From positions 496,001-560,000 of the forward strand of contig CAWKFA010000009.1 in assembly GCA_963848825.1 (NCBI GenBank): DNA of 64,000 nucleotides. The letters run 5' to 3'. The notes beneath the pieces were generated by a model that saw nothing but the letters and a program-made list of their open reading frames with translations, was not told the origin of the DNA and did not search any database. This document shows, one piece after another, positions 51,133-61,982 of this stretch. Source of the DNA: CAVVSQ01 sp963848825. GTDB lineage: Bacteria; Planctomycetota; Planctomycetia; Gemmatales; Gemmataceae. A program made the translations under genes and the position numbers. The stretch's first letter is position 1. Each line of letters starts with the position of its first letter.

Positions 51133-52625
51133 TTATCCCAACTGACTTTCCGCGATTTCCAGGGGCGCAACAGGCCCATGGCCTTGCTCAGGGTTTCCTC
51201 GCGTTCCTGCTCCGGGACGCTCTCCGCGACGATCCCTGCCCCGGCCTGGACGTAGGCAGTGGTGCCTTTCAAGACCATGGTCCGCAGGGCTATGCAGGTA
51301 TCCATGTTGCCGCAAAAATCGACGTAACCTACCGCGCCGCCATACGGCCCGCGGCGATGCGGCTCCAGTTCATCGATGATTTCCATGGCGCGTACCTTCG
51401 GCGCGCCGCTGAGCGTGCCGGCCGGTAAACAAGAACGTAGCGCGTCGAACGCGGACTTGCCTGGCTGGAGCCGGCCCGTCACGTTGCTACAAATATGCAT
51501 GACGTGGCTGTAACGCTCCACCGTCATGACGTCGGTGATCTGCACGCTATTGTAAACTGCCACACGGCCCACGTCGTTACGGCCCAGGTCCACGAGCATG
51601 ATGTGCTCGGCACGCTCTTTCGGGTCCGCCAAAAGCTCCTTCGCCAGCCGCTCATCCTCTTCCTCGGTGGCGCCGCGCCGCCGCGTGCCAGCGAGCGGAC
51701 GAATCGTGACCCGGTCCTCTTCAACACGCACCATGATTTCCGGCGAGCTACCCACGAGCGCCAGCGCGGGGCCCACCTTGAGATAAAACATGAAAGGGCT
51801 GGGGTTCACCACGCGCAAGGTCCGGTAGATATCAAAGGGGCCGGCCTTGCATTCGGTCGTGAGCCGCTGGCTGAGCACCACCTGGAAGATATCGCCCGCC
51901 ATGATATATTCCTTGGCTTTGGCGACGGCTTCTTCGTAGGCGCCGGGTGCGAAGTTGGACTGAAACTTGCGCTGAACGGGCCCCGCCGGCGCGATATCCA
52001 CCAGCTTTAGGTCGGCATCCTTTTGCTGCAGCTTGCTGACCAGGCGATCGACGCGGGCGCAAGCCTCCTCGTAGCCGCGGTCCGGGGCCGACGGATCGAC
52101 GTGGGCATGGGCGACGACCGCGATCGTCTTGTTGATGTGATCGAAGATGACCATGCGATCGTAGAGGGCGAAGGAGAGATCCGGCAAGCCCCTGTCGTCG
52201 TGAGGGGGCTTTTCCAGGCGTTCGACATAGCGGACGGTGTCGTAGCCGGCATAGCCGACGGCGCCACCGCAAAAACGTGGTAGGCCGGGCAGATGGGGTG
52301 CGCGATATTTGGCCAGCCATTCTTCCAGTAGGGCGAGCGGGTCGGCATGGGTCAGGTGCTCTATTTTTCCCGTGACGGCATGTTCGATTTCGACGCGGCG
52401 ATCCCAGGCCTGAAAGCGCAGAAAGGGACCTGCGCCCAGGAAACTATAACGCCCAAGCCGTTCGCCGCCGATGACGCTCTCAAAGAGAAAGGACCAGTCG
52501 CCTTCCTGAATCTTGCCGAAAGCCGTCACCGGGGTCAGGGTGTCGCCCACCAGTTGCCGGTAGACGGGAACGAGACTGTGGGCCCGCGACAGTTCGAGGA
52601 AAGCTGCCCGCGTTGGTTGGTGCAT
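51133..52625 (-). CDS. trpE: Anthranilate synthase component I (terminal frame slip)
   Basis: About 497 residues. FQVVLSQRLTTECKAGPFD, FYLKVGPALALVGSSPEIMV, AGTRRRGATEEEDE, HIMLVDLGRNDVGRV, LPAGTLSGAPKVRAMEII and YVQAGAGIVAESVPE are the chorismate-enzyme landmarks. With a TrpG amidase partner (not in the window) it makes anthranilate. As read the frame runs to 51093, but a G4 run at 51162-51165 one base short hides the natural end RPLEIAESQLG at 51133. The start is one base after the hom stop, so translation is likely coupled. Confidence 0.95.
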
Positions 52626-52626
52626 G

Positions 52627-53952
52627 TTAGTCGCCTACGGGGTAATACACGCTCGGGGCCGTCACGCAACCAAGGCGGTTAAATTCGGCAATGGTCGAGG
52701 TAAAGTTCCCCGTCAGCGCGGTGTGCGTCATGATGATCAGCGGCACGACGGCGCCTTCCGGGCCAGCCATGGCTTCGTGCTGGATCACGGACGAAATGCT
52801 GATGTGGTGATCGGCGAGGATCCGCGTCACCTCGGCCAACACGCCGGGACGGTCCTGCACGCTCAAACGCAAGTAGAAGCGCGAGGCCACCGCGCTGGCC
52901 GGCATGAGGCGGATGCCCTGAGAATCCTCCGACCAGAGACGTAAGGCCTCGAAGGTGCGCTGGGCACGACCTGTCGCGAGGTCAATGAGGTCGGCCACGG
53001 CGGCGCTGGCCGTTGGCATCTGCCCGGCCCCGCGACCGTAATAGAGCGTGCTGCCCACCGCATCGCCGACCACGAAGATGGCGTTGAACGCGTCGCGCAC
53101 CTGGGCCAGCGGCGTCAAATGACGCAGCATCACGGGCGACACGTGCAAGGCGAGTTGGCCGCCGCCGCCATGGTGGCCGGCCGGCTGCTCGAGCCAGGCT
53201 TCGGCAAGCAATTTGATGGTATAACCCAGCTCGCGTGCATAACGGATGTCGTCCTGTTGGATGCCTGCAATGCCGCGCCGCGAGATCGACTCAAGCGACA
53301 CGGACACGCCAAAAGCAATCTGGACCAGGATGGCGAGTTTATGGGCCGCGTCCGTGCCGTCGACGTCCATGGTCGGGTCCGCTTCCGCATAACCAAGCCT
53401 CTGCGCCTCGGCCAGCGTTTCCTGATAGCTGGCCCCCCGTTCGGTCATCGCGGTCAGGATGAAGTTGCACGTACCATTGAGGATGCCCTGCAAGGACAGG
53501 ATTTGGTTGGCGGCCAGGCCATGGGAGAGGGCGCCGATGATGGGAATGCCGCCGCACACGCTGGCTTCGAAGGCGATGGCCTTTTTATAGCGCCGGCCCG
53601 CGTCGAAGATTTCTTTACCATGCATGGCCAGCAGGGCCTTGTTGGCGGTGACGATGTCTTTGCCGGCCGCGAGCAAAGACAGTACGGTCCGCCGGGCCCA
53701 ATCCACGCCGCCCACGACCTCGACAGCCACCTGGATGCTGGGATCATCCACGATCTTGCGCAGATCGGTGGTGATCAGACTGCTCGGCACACAGGCCGGC
53801 CTGGTCTTGGCCGGGTCCTTGACGAGAATGCGCTTCAGCACCAGGGGCCGGCCTGCTCTGGCCGCCAGCCGCTCGGGTTGCTCCAAAAGCAGCTTCGCCA
53901 CGCCGCCGCCGACGGTGCCGCAGCCAATCAGGGCGATGTTCAGGGGTTCCAT
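52627..53952 (-). CDS. hom: Homoserine dehydrogenase with ACT domain
   Basis: 441 residues, intact. GCGTVGGGVAKLL is the nucleotide-binding loop, VEVVGGVDWAR and TANKALLAMHG follow, FEASVCGGIPIIGAL and LNGTCNFILTAM give the substrate region, and YAEADPTMDVDGTDAAHKLAIL the signature. The C-terminal ACT domain (RLSVQDRPGVLAEVTRIL) should sense threonine. It reduces aspartate semialdehyde to homoserine. It begins a tight run hom-trpE-folK/SDR on the minus strand. Confidence 0.96.
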   Translation of the reverse strand: MEPLNIALIGCGTVGGGVAKLLLEQPERLAARAGRPLVLKRILVKDPAKTRPACVPSSLITTDLRKIVDDPSIQVAVEVVGGVDWARRTVLSLLAAGKDIVTANKALLAMHGKEIFDAGRRYKKAIAFEASVCGGIPIIGALSHGLAANQILSLQGILNGTCNFILTAMTERGASYQETLAEAQRLGYAEADPTMDVDGTDAAHKLAILVQIAFGVSVSLESISRRGIAGIQQDDIRYARELGYTIKLLAEAWLEQPAGHHGGGGQLALHVSPVMLRHLTPLAQVRDAFNAIFVVGDAVGSTLYYGRGAGQMPTASAAVADLIDLATGRAQRTFEALRLWSEDSQGIRLMPASAVASRFYLRLSVQDRPGVLAEVTRILADHHISISSVIQHEAMAGPEGAVVPLIIMTHTALTGNFTSTIAEFNRLGCVTAPSVYYPVGD

Positions 53953-54056
53953 GGCGATGGCGGTTTCCTTGAATCTACTTGCGCGTTGGTGCGTATTTTA
54001 CGAAGCGGGATTGGAAAAACCAAACTTGGCCAGGAGGGACTTTACGCCAGGGCGGT

Positions 54057-54964
54057 CTAGATAAACTGCTCCAAAAAGTGCTTACTTTGACTCAAGGCAC
54101 GTCGTCGGTCCGCGATATCTCCCTCATAAGCGCGGTCTTCGACCTCAATGCATACGGGACCGCGATAGCCGGCGTCAGTCAGTGCCGAGAACAAGGGCCC
54201 CCAGGCGACGTCGCCCAGCCCGGGTAGCTTGGGCGTGTGCCAGCCCAGGCCCATGCTGCCAACCTGGAAGATTTTGTCCTCGTCGATGCGCGTATCCTTG
54301 GCATGAAAATGCACGATCTTCTTGCCAAAGGCGCGGATACACCGGGCCGCATCGATGTGCTGAAACACCAGGTGCGAGGGATCGAAATTAAGGCCAAAAT
54401 GCGGGCTGGGGATGGCATCGAACATTGCTTGCCAGATGGCCGGCGTCGTGGCCAGGTTGGCCCCGCCCGGCCATTCGTCCAGCGTGAACAGCATCGGACA
54501 ATTCTCGATTCCGAGGGTGACCCCTTCCTTTTCAGCATGCTCGACGATGCCGGGCCAAACTTCCAAAAACATTTGCCAGTTGTCCGGCACCGACTTCTTG
54601 GGGTCCCGTCCGACAAAGGTGTTGACGATGCGCACTCCAAAGCGAGGGGCGGCGCTGATCACTTTCTTCAGGTGCTCGATCACCTCATGGCGGTGCTCCC
54701 TGTCCGGATGCAAGGGATTGGGATAATAGCCCAGGCCCGGAAATCGCCACTCCGGTCCTGGTCGTGAGTTCGCGCACCTGAGCCACGGCACGCTCGTCGA
54801 ACGCGCGTCACATCGAGATGGGTGACGCCCGCATAGCGCCTATCCGCCTTGCCAGGCGGCCAGCACATCAGTTCGACGCAAGCAAAACCGAGGTCGGCCG
54901 CCGACGTCATGACCTGCTCCAACGACAGGTCACCCAGAATGGCACTGACAAATCCTAACTGCAT
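54057..54964 (-). CDS. Sugar phosphate isomerase/epimerase, AP endonuclease 2-like (two frame breaks)
   Basis: About 302 residues once joined. The ATG 54964 has GGGGAGC upstream. QLGFVSAILGDLSLEQV begins the TIM barrel, FACVELMCWPPGKA and GYYPNPLHPD follow, then GVTLGIENCPMLFTLDEW, FGLNFDPSHLVFQHID, HFHAKDTRID and VCIEVEDRAYEG, which supply the metal-binding Glu, Asp, His and Glu. This is the xylose-isomerase-like fold; the substrate is not clear and inositol-type catabolism is one option. Breaks near 54803 and 54742. Located just downstream of hmgA in the same direction. Confidence 0.85.
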
Positions 54965-55021
54965 GAACTTGCTCCCCAGGACGCCGCGATGCCTCCAGGC
55001 CATGTTAGTGGATTTGTTGGC

Positions 55022-56192
55022 TCATTCCAGCCAGCTAAAGGGATAGCTCGCATCGTCGAGCTCGGCGGCCTGGCGCGTGAGCAGCAACGGCTTTACCGTA
55101 TCGACCATCACCGCGAGCTCGTCCGTGCGCGTCAAGTTCTGGCTGGCGACTATCGTGCCGGGATGGGGACCATGCGGAATGCCGCGCGGGTGAAGGGTAA
55201 AAGACGATTCCTCCACACCGCGACGGCTGCCAAACTGACCCCGAACGTAATAGAGCACCTCGTCCGCTTGCACGTTGGAATGGGCGTAGGGGACCTTGAT
55301 GGCGAGCGGGTGCGTGTCGAGAAGGCGCGGCGCGAACGTGCAGACGACGAAACCAGGGGCGTCGAACGTTTGCTGCACGGGAGGCGGCTGGTGGACCGTG
55401 CCCGTGATCGGTTCGAAGTCGTCGGCGTTGAAGGTGTACGGATAGACCATGCCGTCCCAGCCAACCACGTCGAACGGGTGCGAGGCCAGGGTGTAGCGGG
55501 TCAGCCGGGCGCCATCTTTGATAAGCACGGGAGTTGTTTGCTCCTCATCAATGGTTACCAGCTCGCGCGGACCATGCAAGTCGCGCTCGGCGTAGGGCGC
55601 ACCCAGGCGGAGCTGGCCATCCCGGTTGAGATACTTGGCGGGGATGTCGATATTGCCGGCGGCCTCCAGGACCAGCAGATCGGGTTGCGAGTCGTCGTCG
55701 AACTCCAGGCGATAAGTGGTGCAACGCGGGATGACCACGTAGTCGAAAGCGCGAAACGACAAGACGCCGAACATGGTATGAAGCCGTCCGCTCCCCTGGT
55801 GGACGAAGATCAGTTCATCCGCCGAAACGTTGCGGAAAAGCGTTTCCTGCGCCGACCGCGGGACGGCATCGACCCAGTACCAGATCGTCATTGACAAACA
55901 GCGGCACACGGCCGGTAATCGGGTCCCCCTGGGCCTTCATGTTTTTGGTTTTTACATGATGATGGCGCAGAGTTGGCTCGGGGGCCATGTCGAGGGAGAC
56001 GGTGCCGGCGGCTTCGATCTTGGCGACGCGGGTGGGCGGGCGCAGGTGATAGCAAATGGTGTAGGCCCGGCCAAAGCCGGCCAGCGTCACGACCTCTTCA
56101 TAATAGATACCTTCCTTCTTGAAGCCCGGCTGGGCGGCATGACGCGTGTGCCGCTTGGGAGGAAAGGAACCACGCTGAAGATAAGGAAGCAT
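55022..56192 (-). CDS. hmgA: Homogentisate 1,2-dioxygenase (one frame break)
   Basis: About 389 residues. PYLQRGSFPPKRHTRHAAQ opens the double cupin typical of the bacterial HmgA subgroup; VDAVPRSAQETLFRNVSADELIFVHQGSG and YTLASHPFDVVGWDG are core strands, and TLHPRGIPHGPHPG carries the iron ligands. It opens the ring of homogentisate to maleylacetoacetate. The break near 55890 lies between LFVNDDL and WYWVDAV. The start ATG is 56192. Its pairing with hppD upstream gives two successive steps of tyrosine breakdown. Confidence 0.88.
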
Positions 56193-56228
56193 TGGACACC
56201 CCATGAAGCTAGCCGCGGCGGCGGTGTG

Positions 56229-57339
56229 TCACAGCGTACCGCGCAGCGCCTGTTCGCGTTCGATGGCCTCGAACAGCGCCTTGAAATTACCCTTGCCGAA
56301 GCTGCGCGAGCCGCGTCTCTGGATGACCTCGAAAAACAATGTCGGCCGGTCGGCGACGGGCTTGGTGAAGATTTGCAGCATGTAACCCTCGTCATCGCGG
56401 TCGACGAGAATGCCGAGTTCCGCCAGCTCATTCAGGTCTTCCTTGAGCGTTCCCACCCGGCCGGGAAGCATATCGTAATAGGCCCGCGGGACCCGCAAAA
56501 AAGAGACATCGTTATGGCGCATTGCGCGGACGGTTTCCAGGATATTGTCCGTCGCCATGGCGATATGCTGTACGCCCGGGCCGCCGTTAAATTGCAGAAA
56601 CTCCTCGATTTGCGATTTGCGGCGTGACTGCGCGGGCTCGTTGAGCGGAAATTTGATACGGCCGGTGCCATTTTGCACCACCTTCGACATCAAGGCGCGT
56701 ATACTCGGTGCTGATATCGGTGTCGTCGAAATGCACCAGTTGCTTGAAATCCAGCACGTTCTCGTAAAACCCGACCCACTGGTCCATCTTGCCTTCCTCG
56801 ACGTTGCCGACGACATGGTCGATGGCCTTGAGGCCGACGGCGTGGAAGGTACGCGGGTCGTAGCGCTCCGGGTCAAGCGGTTTGTAACCTGGGGCGAACA
56901 CCCCTTTATAATCGTCCCGATTGACGAAGCTGTGCACCGTCGCGCCGTAGGTTCGAATGGTGGCGATCCGCAGCTTGCCGAATTCATCCTCCATGACGGT
57001 GGGCTCCTGAACCGGCACCGCGCCCCGCCGGACCGTCTCGGCGAAGCTGCCGGGCACGTCGTCCACCTCCAGGGCAATGTCCATGACCCCGTCGCCATGC
57101 TGCAGCAGGCGTTGGTTTTCGGGATGTTCGGCCGCCAGGGGCGAGGACAGCACCAGGGTGATTTTGCCCTGGCGCAGCACATAGCCGGCCTCTTTCTTTT
57201 GCCGCGTTTCCAGGCCGGCATAGGCGACCACTTCGAAGCCAAAGGCATTGCGGTAAAAGTACGCGGACTGGCGTGCGTTGCCGACGAACAGTCGAATGTG
57301 ATCGATCCGCCGGAGCGTGATAGCGTCTTTGTGTGGCAT
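56229..57339 (-). CDS. hppD: 4-hydroxyphenylpyruvate dioxygenase (one frame break)
   Basis: About 369 residues from ATG 57339 (GAGGAG upstream). Two glyoxalase-fold halves are visible: LRRIDHIRLFVGNARQSAYF first and KAIDHVVGNVEEGKMDQWV second. Iron ligands fall in IDHVVGN, VQHIAMATDNI and LFFEVIQRRGSRSFGKGNFKALFE, the last being the strongly conserved C-terminal signature. The enzyme turns 4-hydroxyphenylpyruvate into homogentisate. The frame breaks near 56703 before LMSKVVQNGTGRIKFPLNEP. hmgA follows after 36 bases. Confidence 0.93.
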
Positions 57340-57524
57340 GGGAACTCCTCGTTTAATTATATCTTCCAGGACCACCTTCGGGGAACCCGCCCTGACACCG
57401 GATGTGGGATCGGGCATAAAGACGGGGCTCTTGCTACCCTCCAATACATGCGTTATGCTGCCTCTTTCCGATATTCCCCGGCATTGTTCTTCTCGACTGC
57501 ATTCCTTCCTTGGAAGGCCCACTC

Positions 57525-59848
57525 ATGAAAACCTTAGGGTTGTCCGCATTTCTCTGCGTTGGCGTTCACTTTCTCGCTGCGGCTGTTCATGCCAGCGACG
57601 GCGACACGCAGTCCGCGGAGGTCGCGGCGGGACATTCTCTCCATGGCGACGTTTTCGATGAAGGCCCCAGGCAGAGTGCCTATCTCATGGGGAACACAGG
57701 CAAGGTCCATCTCGCCATCAGCACCAAGGCCCTTCCGCGCAGCAGTTTTTCGACCAGGGCGTTGGCCAGCTTCATGGTTTCTGGTATTTCGAAGCCGAGC
57801 GCTCTTTTCGCCAGGTGGCAGCACTCGATCCGGAATGCGCGATGGCGTACTGGGGAATGGCGATGGCCAACGTGAACAACAAGAAGCGTGCGGAGGGGTT
57901 TATCAAGAATGCCGTCGCCAAAAAGGACAAGGCGAGCCCGCGCACAGCGCCAGTGGATCGCGGCGTACTCCAGTTACTGGTCGGGGAAGAAGGATGAGAA
58001 AGAGCGGCGCCGCGACCTGGTCAAGGCCCTCGAGGAAATCACGCTGGAATTCCCCGATGAAGTTGAGGCCAAGGCCTTTCTCGTCTACCAGATCTGGGAC
58101 AATGGCGACAAGGGCTGGCCACTCGGCAGCCGGCTAGCCGTCGATGCGCTGATGAAGGAAGTATTCGCGAAGGAGCCTTTGCACCCGGCGCATCATTACA
58201 TGATCCATCTTTGGGATTATGAAAAACCGGTACGCGCGCTGGCGTCGGCGGCCCAGTGCGGGCCGTCTGCTCCGGTCATCGCCCACATGTGGCATATGCC
58301 GACGCACACCTATACGAAGGTCAAGCGCTATGAGGATGCGGTCTGGCAACAAGAAGCAGCCGCGCGGACCGATCACCGTTACATGATGAAGGACGGGATC
58401 CTGCCCAATCAGATCCACAATTACACGCACAATAATCAGTGGCTGGTCGAGAATTTTGAATATCTGGGACGAGCGCCATGACGCGGTCGCCCTGGCGAAA
58501 AACCTTATCGAGCTGCCGCGCCATCCCAAGTACAACACGCTCGGCGTCAAGGCCGACGGCAGCCCGCAAAACAAAAACCAGGCCAGTTCCGGCGAGGGTA
58601 GAAGACGGCTGCTTGAAACGCTGCTCCGTTTCGAGCTTTGGGATGAATTGATCGCGCTGGCTGATAGCGTCTACCTCGAGCCCACAGAACTGCCCATGGA
58701 ACAGGTGAAAAGATTGAGGGCGCTCGGGATCGCCTGCTTTGGCAAGGGAAATCTGGCCCGGGGTGCCGAGCAAATCGAAGCGCTTGAAAGAGATGCAGAC
58801 AGCCCTTCGGGGCAGTCGTCAGGCTGCCGCGGACGAAGCGGAAGCCAGGGCCAAGAAGGAGAGGAAGATAGCGGCGGAGACCGCCAAGACCATGGTCGAC
58901 GCGCTGCTGAAATTCAGCGAACGCCTGACCTCCATTGAAAATGCGCTTGCAGAGCTGCGCAGGCTGGGCTGGCCTGGCGCGGGGCGACCAGGGGCAGGCC
59001 AAGGAGTTTTTCGACTCCGCCAGGGACATTCCGCGTGAACGGCTGGTGCGGATCGCCTTCGAACTTGGCGATCGAGAAAAAGCAATCAAGTTAGCCCGTG
59101 AGGATGTCAGCGGCGGCGCGGGCCAGGTATTCCGCCTGACTACCCTGGTCGAGGTGCTCCATCGTGGCGGCAAAGTCGAAGAAGCCAAGGCGGAATTCGC
59201 CAAGCTTCGGGAGTTGGCGGGTCAGGCAGACCTCGACGTACCAGCGATGCGCCGCCTGGCCCCTCTCGCGAGCAGCCTCAAACTGCCCGTGGATTGGCGC
59301 CTGCCAACAAAGCTTGCGCCCGACGTGGGCGAGCGCCCCAATCTCGATGATCTCGGCCCCATCCACTGGCAGCCGCGTGAAGCTCCCCCATGGCGTTTGC
59401 CTACCGCCCAGGATGAAGAGTATTCTTCGGCGGAACATCGCGGCAAGCCCATGATCGTCTTCTTCTATCTCGGTGTCGGCTGTGTGCATTGCGTCGAGCA
59501 ACTAAAAACCTTCGGGCCCATGGCCAAGGAGTTCGGTGAAGTTGGCATCGATCTGGTTGCGATCAGCTCGGAGTCGCTGGCCGATATCAAGCAGTCCGCG
59601 GCGAGCTTGAAGCTGGGGGCCGCCTTGCCAATGCCGATTTTGGCCGACCCGGAACTTAACGTCTTCAAGGCCTACCGCGCCTACGATGACTTCGAGGGCC
59701 GCCCGCTGCACGGCACCTATCTCATTGACGGTTCGGGCCGCATCCGCTGGCAGGACGTGAGCTTCGAACCCTTCACCGACGCCAAATTCTTGCTCGCCGA
59801 GGCGCGGCGCTGCTTACTTTCCCCCAAAATCAAGCCGCCAGACAGTAA
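57525..59848 (+). CDS. Secreted TPR plus redoxin-domain protein (about six frame breaks)
   Basis: About 774 residues when joined, divergent from hppD. ATG 57525 (GGAAGG upstream) opens a signal peptide (MKTLGLSAFLCVGVHFLAAA). TPR-like helices follow (QVAALDPECAMAYWGMAMAN, AKEPLHPAHHYMIHLWDYE, HMWHMPTHTYTKVKRYEDA), then charged helices, then an AhpC/TSA-like redoxin domain with FFYLGVGCVHCVEQLKTFGPMAKEFGE containing CxxC and HGTYLIDGSGRIRWQDV. Breaks occur near 57735, 57855, 57945, 58480, 58805 and 58965; a last slip near 59810 would place the stop at 59848. It resembles planctomycete TPR-redoxin proteins of unknown substrate. Confidence 0.75.
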
Positions 59849-59873
59849 AGCGTTCGGAGAAAAGGGGTCAGAC
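59849..59873 (+). repeat. Single arm related to the REP-like element
   Basis: AGCGTTCGGAGAAAAGGGG followed by TCAGAC matches one arm of the inverted repeat at 18388-18488 apart from one A-to-G change and one absent A. It lies between two convergent genes (TPR-redoxin and HtrA-type protease) and has no second arm here. Confidence 0.6.
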
Positions 59874-59875
59874 GT

Positions 59876-61283
59876 TCAATTGATCGCGCTCAAGTCTCCT
59901 TTGCGAACCTGGCCGCCTCGGAGAATGAAGAACGACATGGGGTTGAACGTGGACAGGTCCGGGTGATTGAGAACGTAGGTCACGTTGTCCAGCGACAGTG
60001 TCTCCCACTGGTGCAAGCCGACGAGGATATCGCCCTTCTTGAGACCGGCGCGGGCCGCGGCGCCATCCGCCCTCACGTTGACAATTTCGAGGCCGCCATG
60101 GAGTTGGGGATTGACGCGCGTGACCTGCGCGGCTGCCACCGGGAGAAGTTGCACGCCCAGCTTGTTCCAAACGACGTCCACCGTGCCCACCGGCCGGCTC
60201 AGTTTATCGGCCGCGCCCAGTACGAGCTCGAGCGTTTGTTCCTGATCGTTGCGGCGTATCACCACGGCAACGGCGTCGCCGTTCTTGTGGTCCAAAAGGC
60301 CGCGCTCCACGTCAAAAGTGCAGGCTACCCTGATGTCGCCCATCTGCACCAGCAGGTCGCCAGCCTTGAGGCCTGCCAGCGCGGCTGGCCCGTCGGACTT
60401 TTCAATGACCACGCTACGTAACGGTCCGTCGCCGGTGCTGTCCAGACGATCGCGGCACGCGAGGCCATCCGACGACTGGCCGCGGCGGCGATTCTTGAAC
60501 ATTTCGGTGACCGAGCGAACCATGTTGTCCGTCGGAATGGCGAAGCCAATTCCCTGGGCCCCTGCCCGAATGGCCACGTTGACACCCACCAGTTCGCCGT
60601 TTACGTTGATGAGCGGCCCGCCGGAATTGCCGGGATTGATGCTGGCGTCGGTCTGGATCAGCGATTTATAGGACATCTCCTTGTTCAGGGTCACGTCGCG
60701 CTTGATCGCGCTCGACAACCCCCACGGAAACCGTATGTTCGTAGCCATAGGCGTTGCCGATGGCGATCACGGTTTCGCCGACCATCAGGTCCGTGGCTGT
60801 GCCAAGCGGCATCGTCGGCAACGGTACGGGTGCGTCGATCTTCAGCAGGGCCAGGTCGGTTTCCGGATGGCGGGCGACGACCACGGCGTTTTGCGTGGTG
60901 CCGTCGGCCAGGCGGATCCGTAGCAGGCTAACATCCTCGACGACATGCTGATTGGTGACGATATAGCCGCGCGGGTCGATGAGAATGCCAGTCCCCATGC
61001 CATTGACGCGGCTTTGCGATGTGCTGAGTGAATACGCGTCCGTGCTCGGCACCGTACGCTCGCTATGAATATTGACGACAGCGCCCTTGACCCGGTCCAC
61101 GGCATTGACCACGTTCGTGCGACGGGCGCCCGTGCGCGTCAGCGCATTGTCGGCGCGGTGGACTTCGGAGAAATTCAAGGGTTGGCGTTGTTCGAGTTCT
61201 TGCGGCCATGCCAGACTACTCGCACTCCATAAAAAGAAGGGCATTGAGCCCAGCGCACGGAAAAGGCAGCGGTGCAATCGCAT
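59876..61283 (-). CDS. HtrA/DegP-type serine protease with two PDZ domains (one frame break)
   Basis: About 468 residues. ATG 61283 has GAGGA upstream and a signal peptide. The catalytic His is in YIVTNQHVVED, Asp in HPETDLALLKID and Ser in SINPGNSGGPLIN. Two PDZ domains follow (AALAGLKAGDLLVQMGDIR and AARAGLKKGDILVGLHQWE). It should degrade or refold misfolded envelope proteins. The frame breaks near 60712 (restoring GVVSSAIKRDVTLN). Its 3' end faces the TPR-redoxin gene. Confidence 0.92.
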
Positions 61284-61597
61284 TGGTGTCCTCGAGAGCT
61301 CCGGTCATGAGCGGAGGTATGATGTTGATCCTGGTGGTGAGGAACCCCAAATGCTGAGCCCGGGCGAGGTTCCCTTATAGTCTCTTGATGTTTCGGCACG
61401 CCTTTCCCGACGCCTGAAGGAGGGTTCGTTCGGATTGGCTAATTACCTACGTGCCAGACGGCACGCGCACCACATAGGCAGGACCTTCACGGGCAACCAT
61501 GAAAATAGAATAAGGCAAGATTGCTGAAAGTAACGATTTCGCGGACGATGGGAAGCAAAAGAGACGTTTTTCGCGTCCTTTCGCAAGGGAGAAAACG
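61284..61597. other. Intergenic region with small hairpin
   Basis: 314 bases between the HtrA-type gene (minus) and a small TPR gene (plus). CGTGCC-AGAC-GGCACG (61450-61465) forms a short hairpin. A 62-codon minus frame overlapping the next gene is not supported. Divergent promoters are expected here. Confidence 0.42.
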
Positions 61598-61906
61598 ATG
61601 TCGCGGATGGAAAAGATCGAAGCCATGCTCGCCAACGAGCCTGGCGATCCCGAATTGCACTATATGTTGGCGATGGAATTCATTAGTCAGAGCGATGACG
61701 CGGCCGCCGTGCGCCAGTTTGAAAAGTTGTTCGCGGTGGCCCCCGATTATCCGCCGGCTTACCATATGGCCGGCCGGGCCTTGCAACGGCTCGATCGTAT
61801 CGACGAGGCGCGGGCCGTTTTGCAGAAGGGCATACCCGTCGCCCTGGCCAAAAAAGATACCCACGCGGCCGGAGAAATGCAGGAGCTATTAGACACGCTT
61901 GAGTAG
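61598..61906 (+). CDS. Small TPR protein
   Basis: 102 residues. AAGGGAG precedes the ATG. EPGDPELHYMLAMEFISQSDDAAAVRQFEKLFAVAPDYPPAYHMAGRALQRLDRIDEARAVLQKG holds two TPR units, the length of a free-standing adaptor. No signal peptide. Convergent with the secreted protein at 61983-62968. Function unknown. Confidence 0.8.
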   Translation: MSRMEKIEAMLANEPGDPELHYMLAMEFISQSDDAAAVRQFEKLFAVAPDYPPAYHMAGRALQRLDRIDEARAVLQKGIPVALAKKDTHAAGEMQELLDTLE

Positions 61907-61982
61907 ACGTCGGAAAACTCGCCACGTTGGCGCCGGAAGCCGTGAGACTTCCGGCGCTAAGGGCCCAAAACCATAGGTCGGA

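Noticed and set aside
56545..57528. 327-codon plus frame opposite hppD
   Set aside because: Shadow of a gene with all iron ligands on the other strand.
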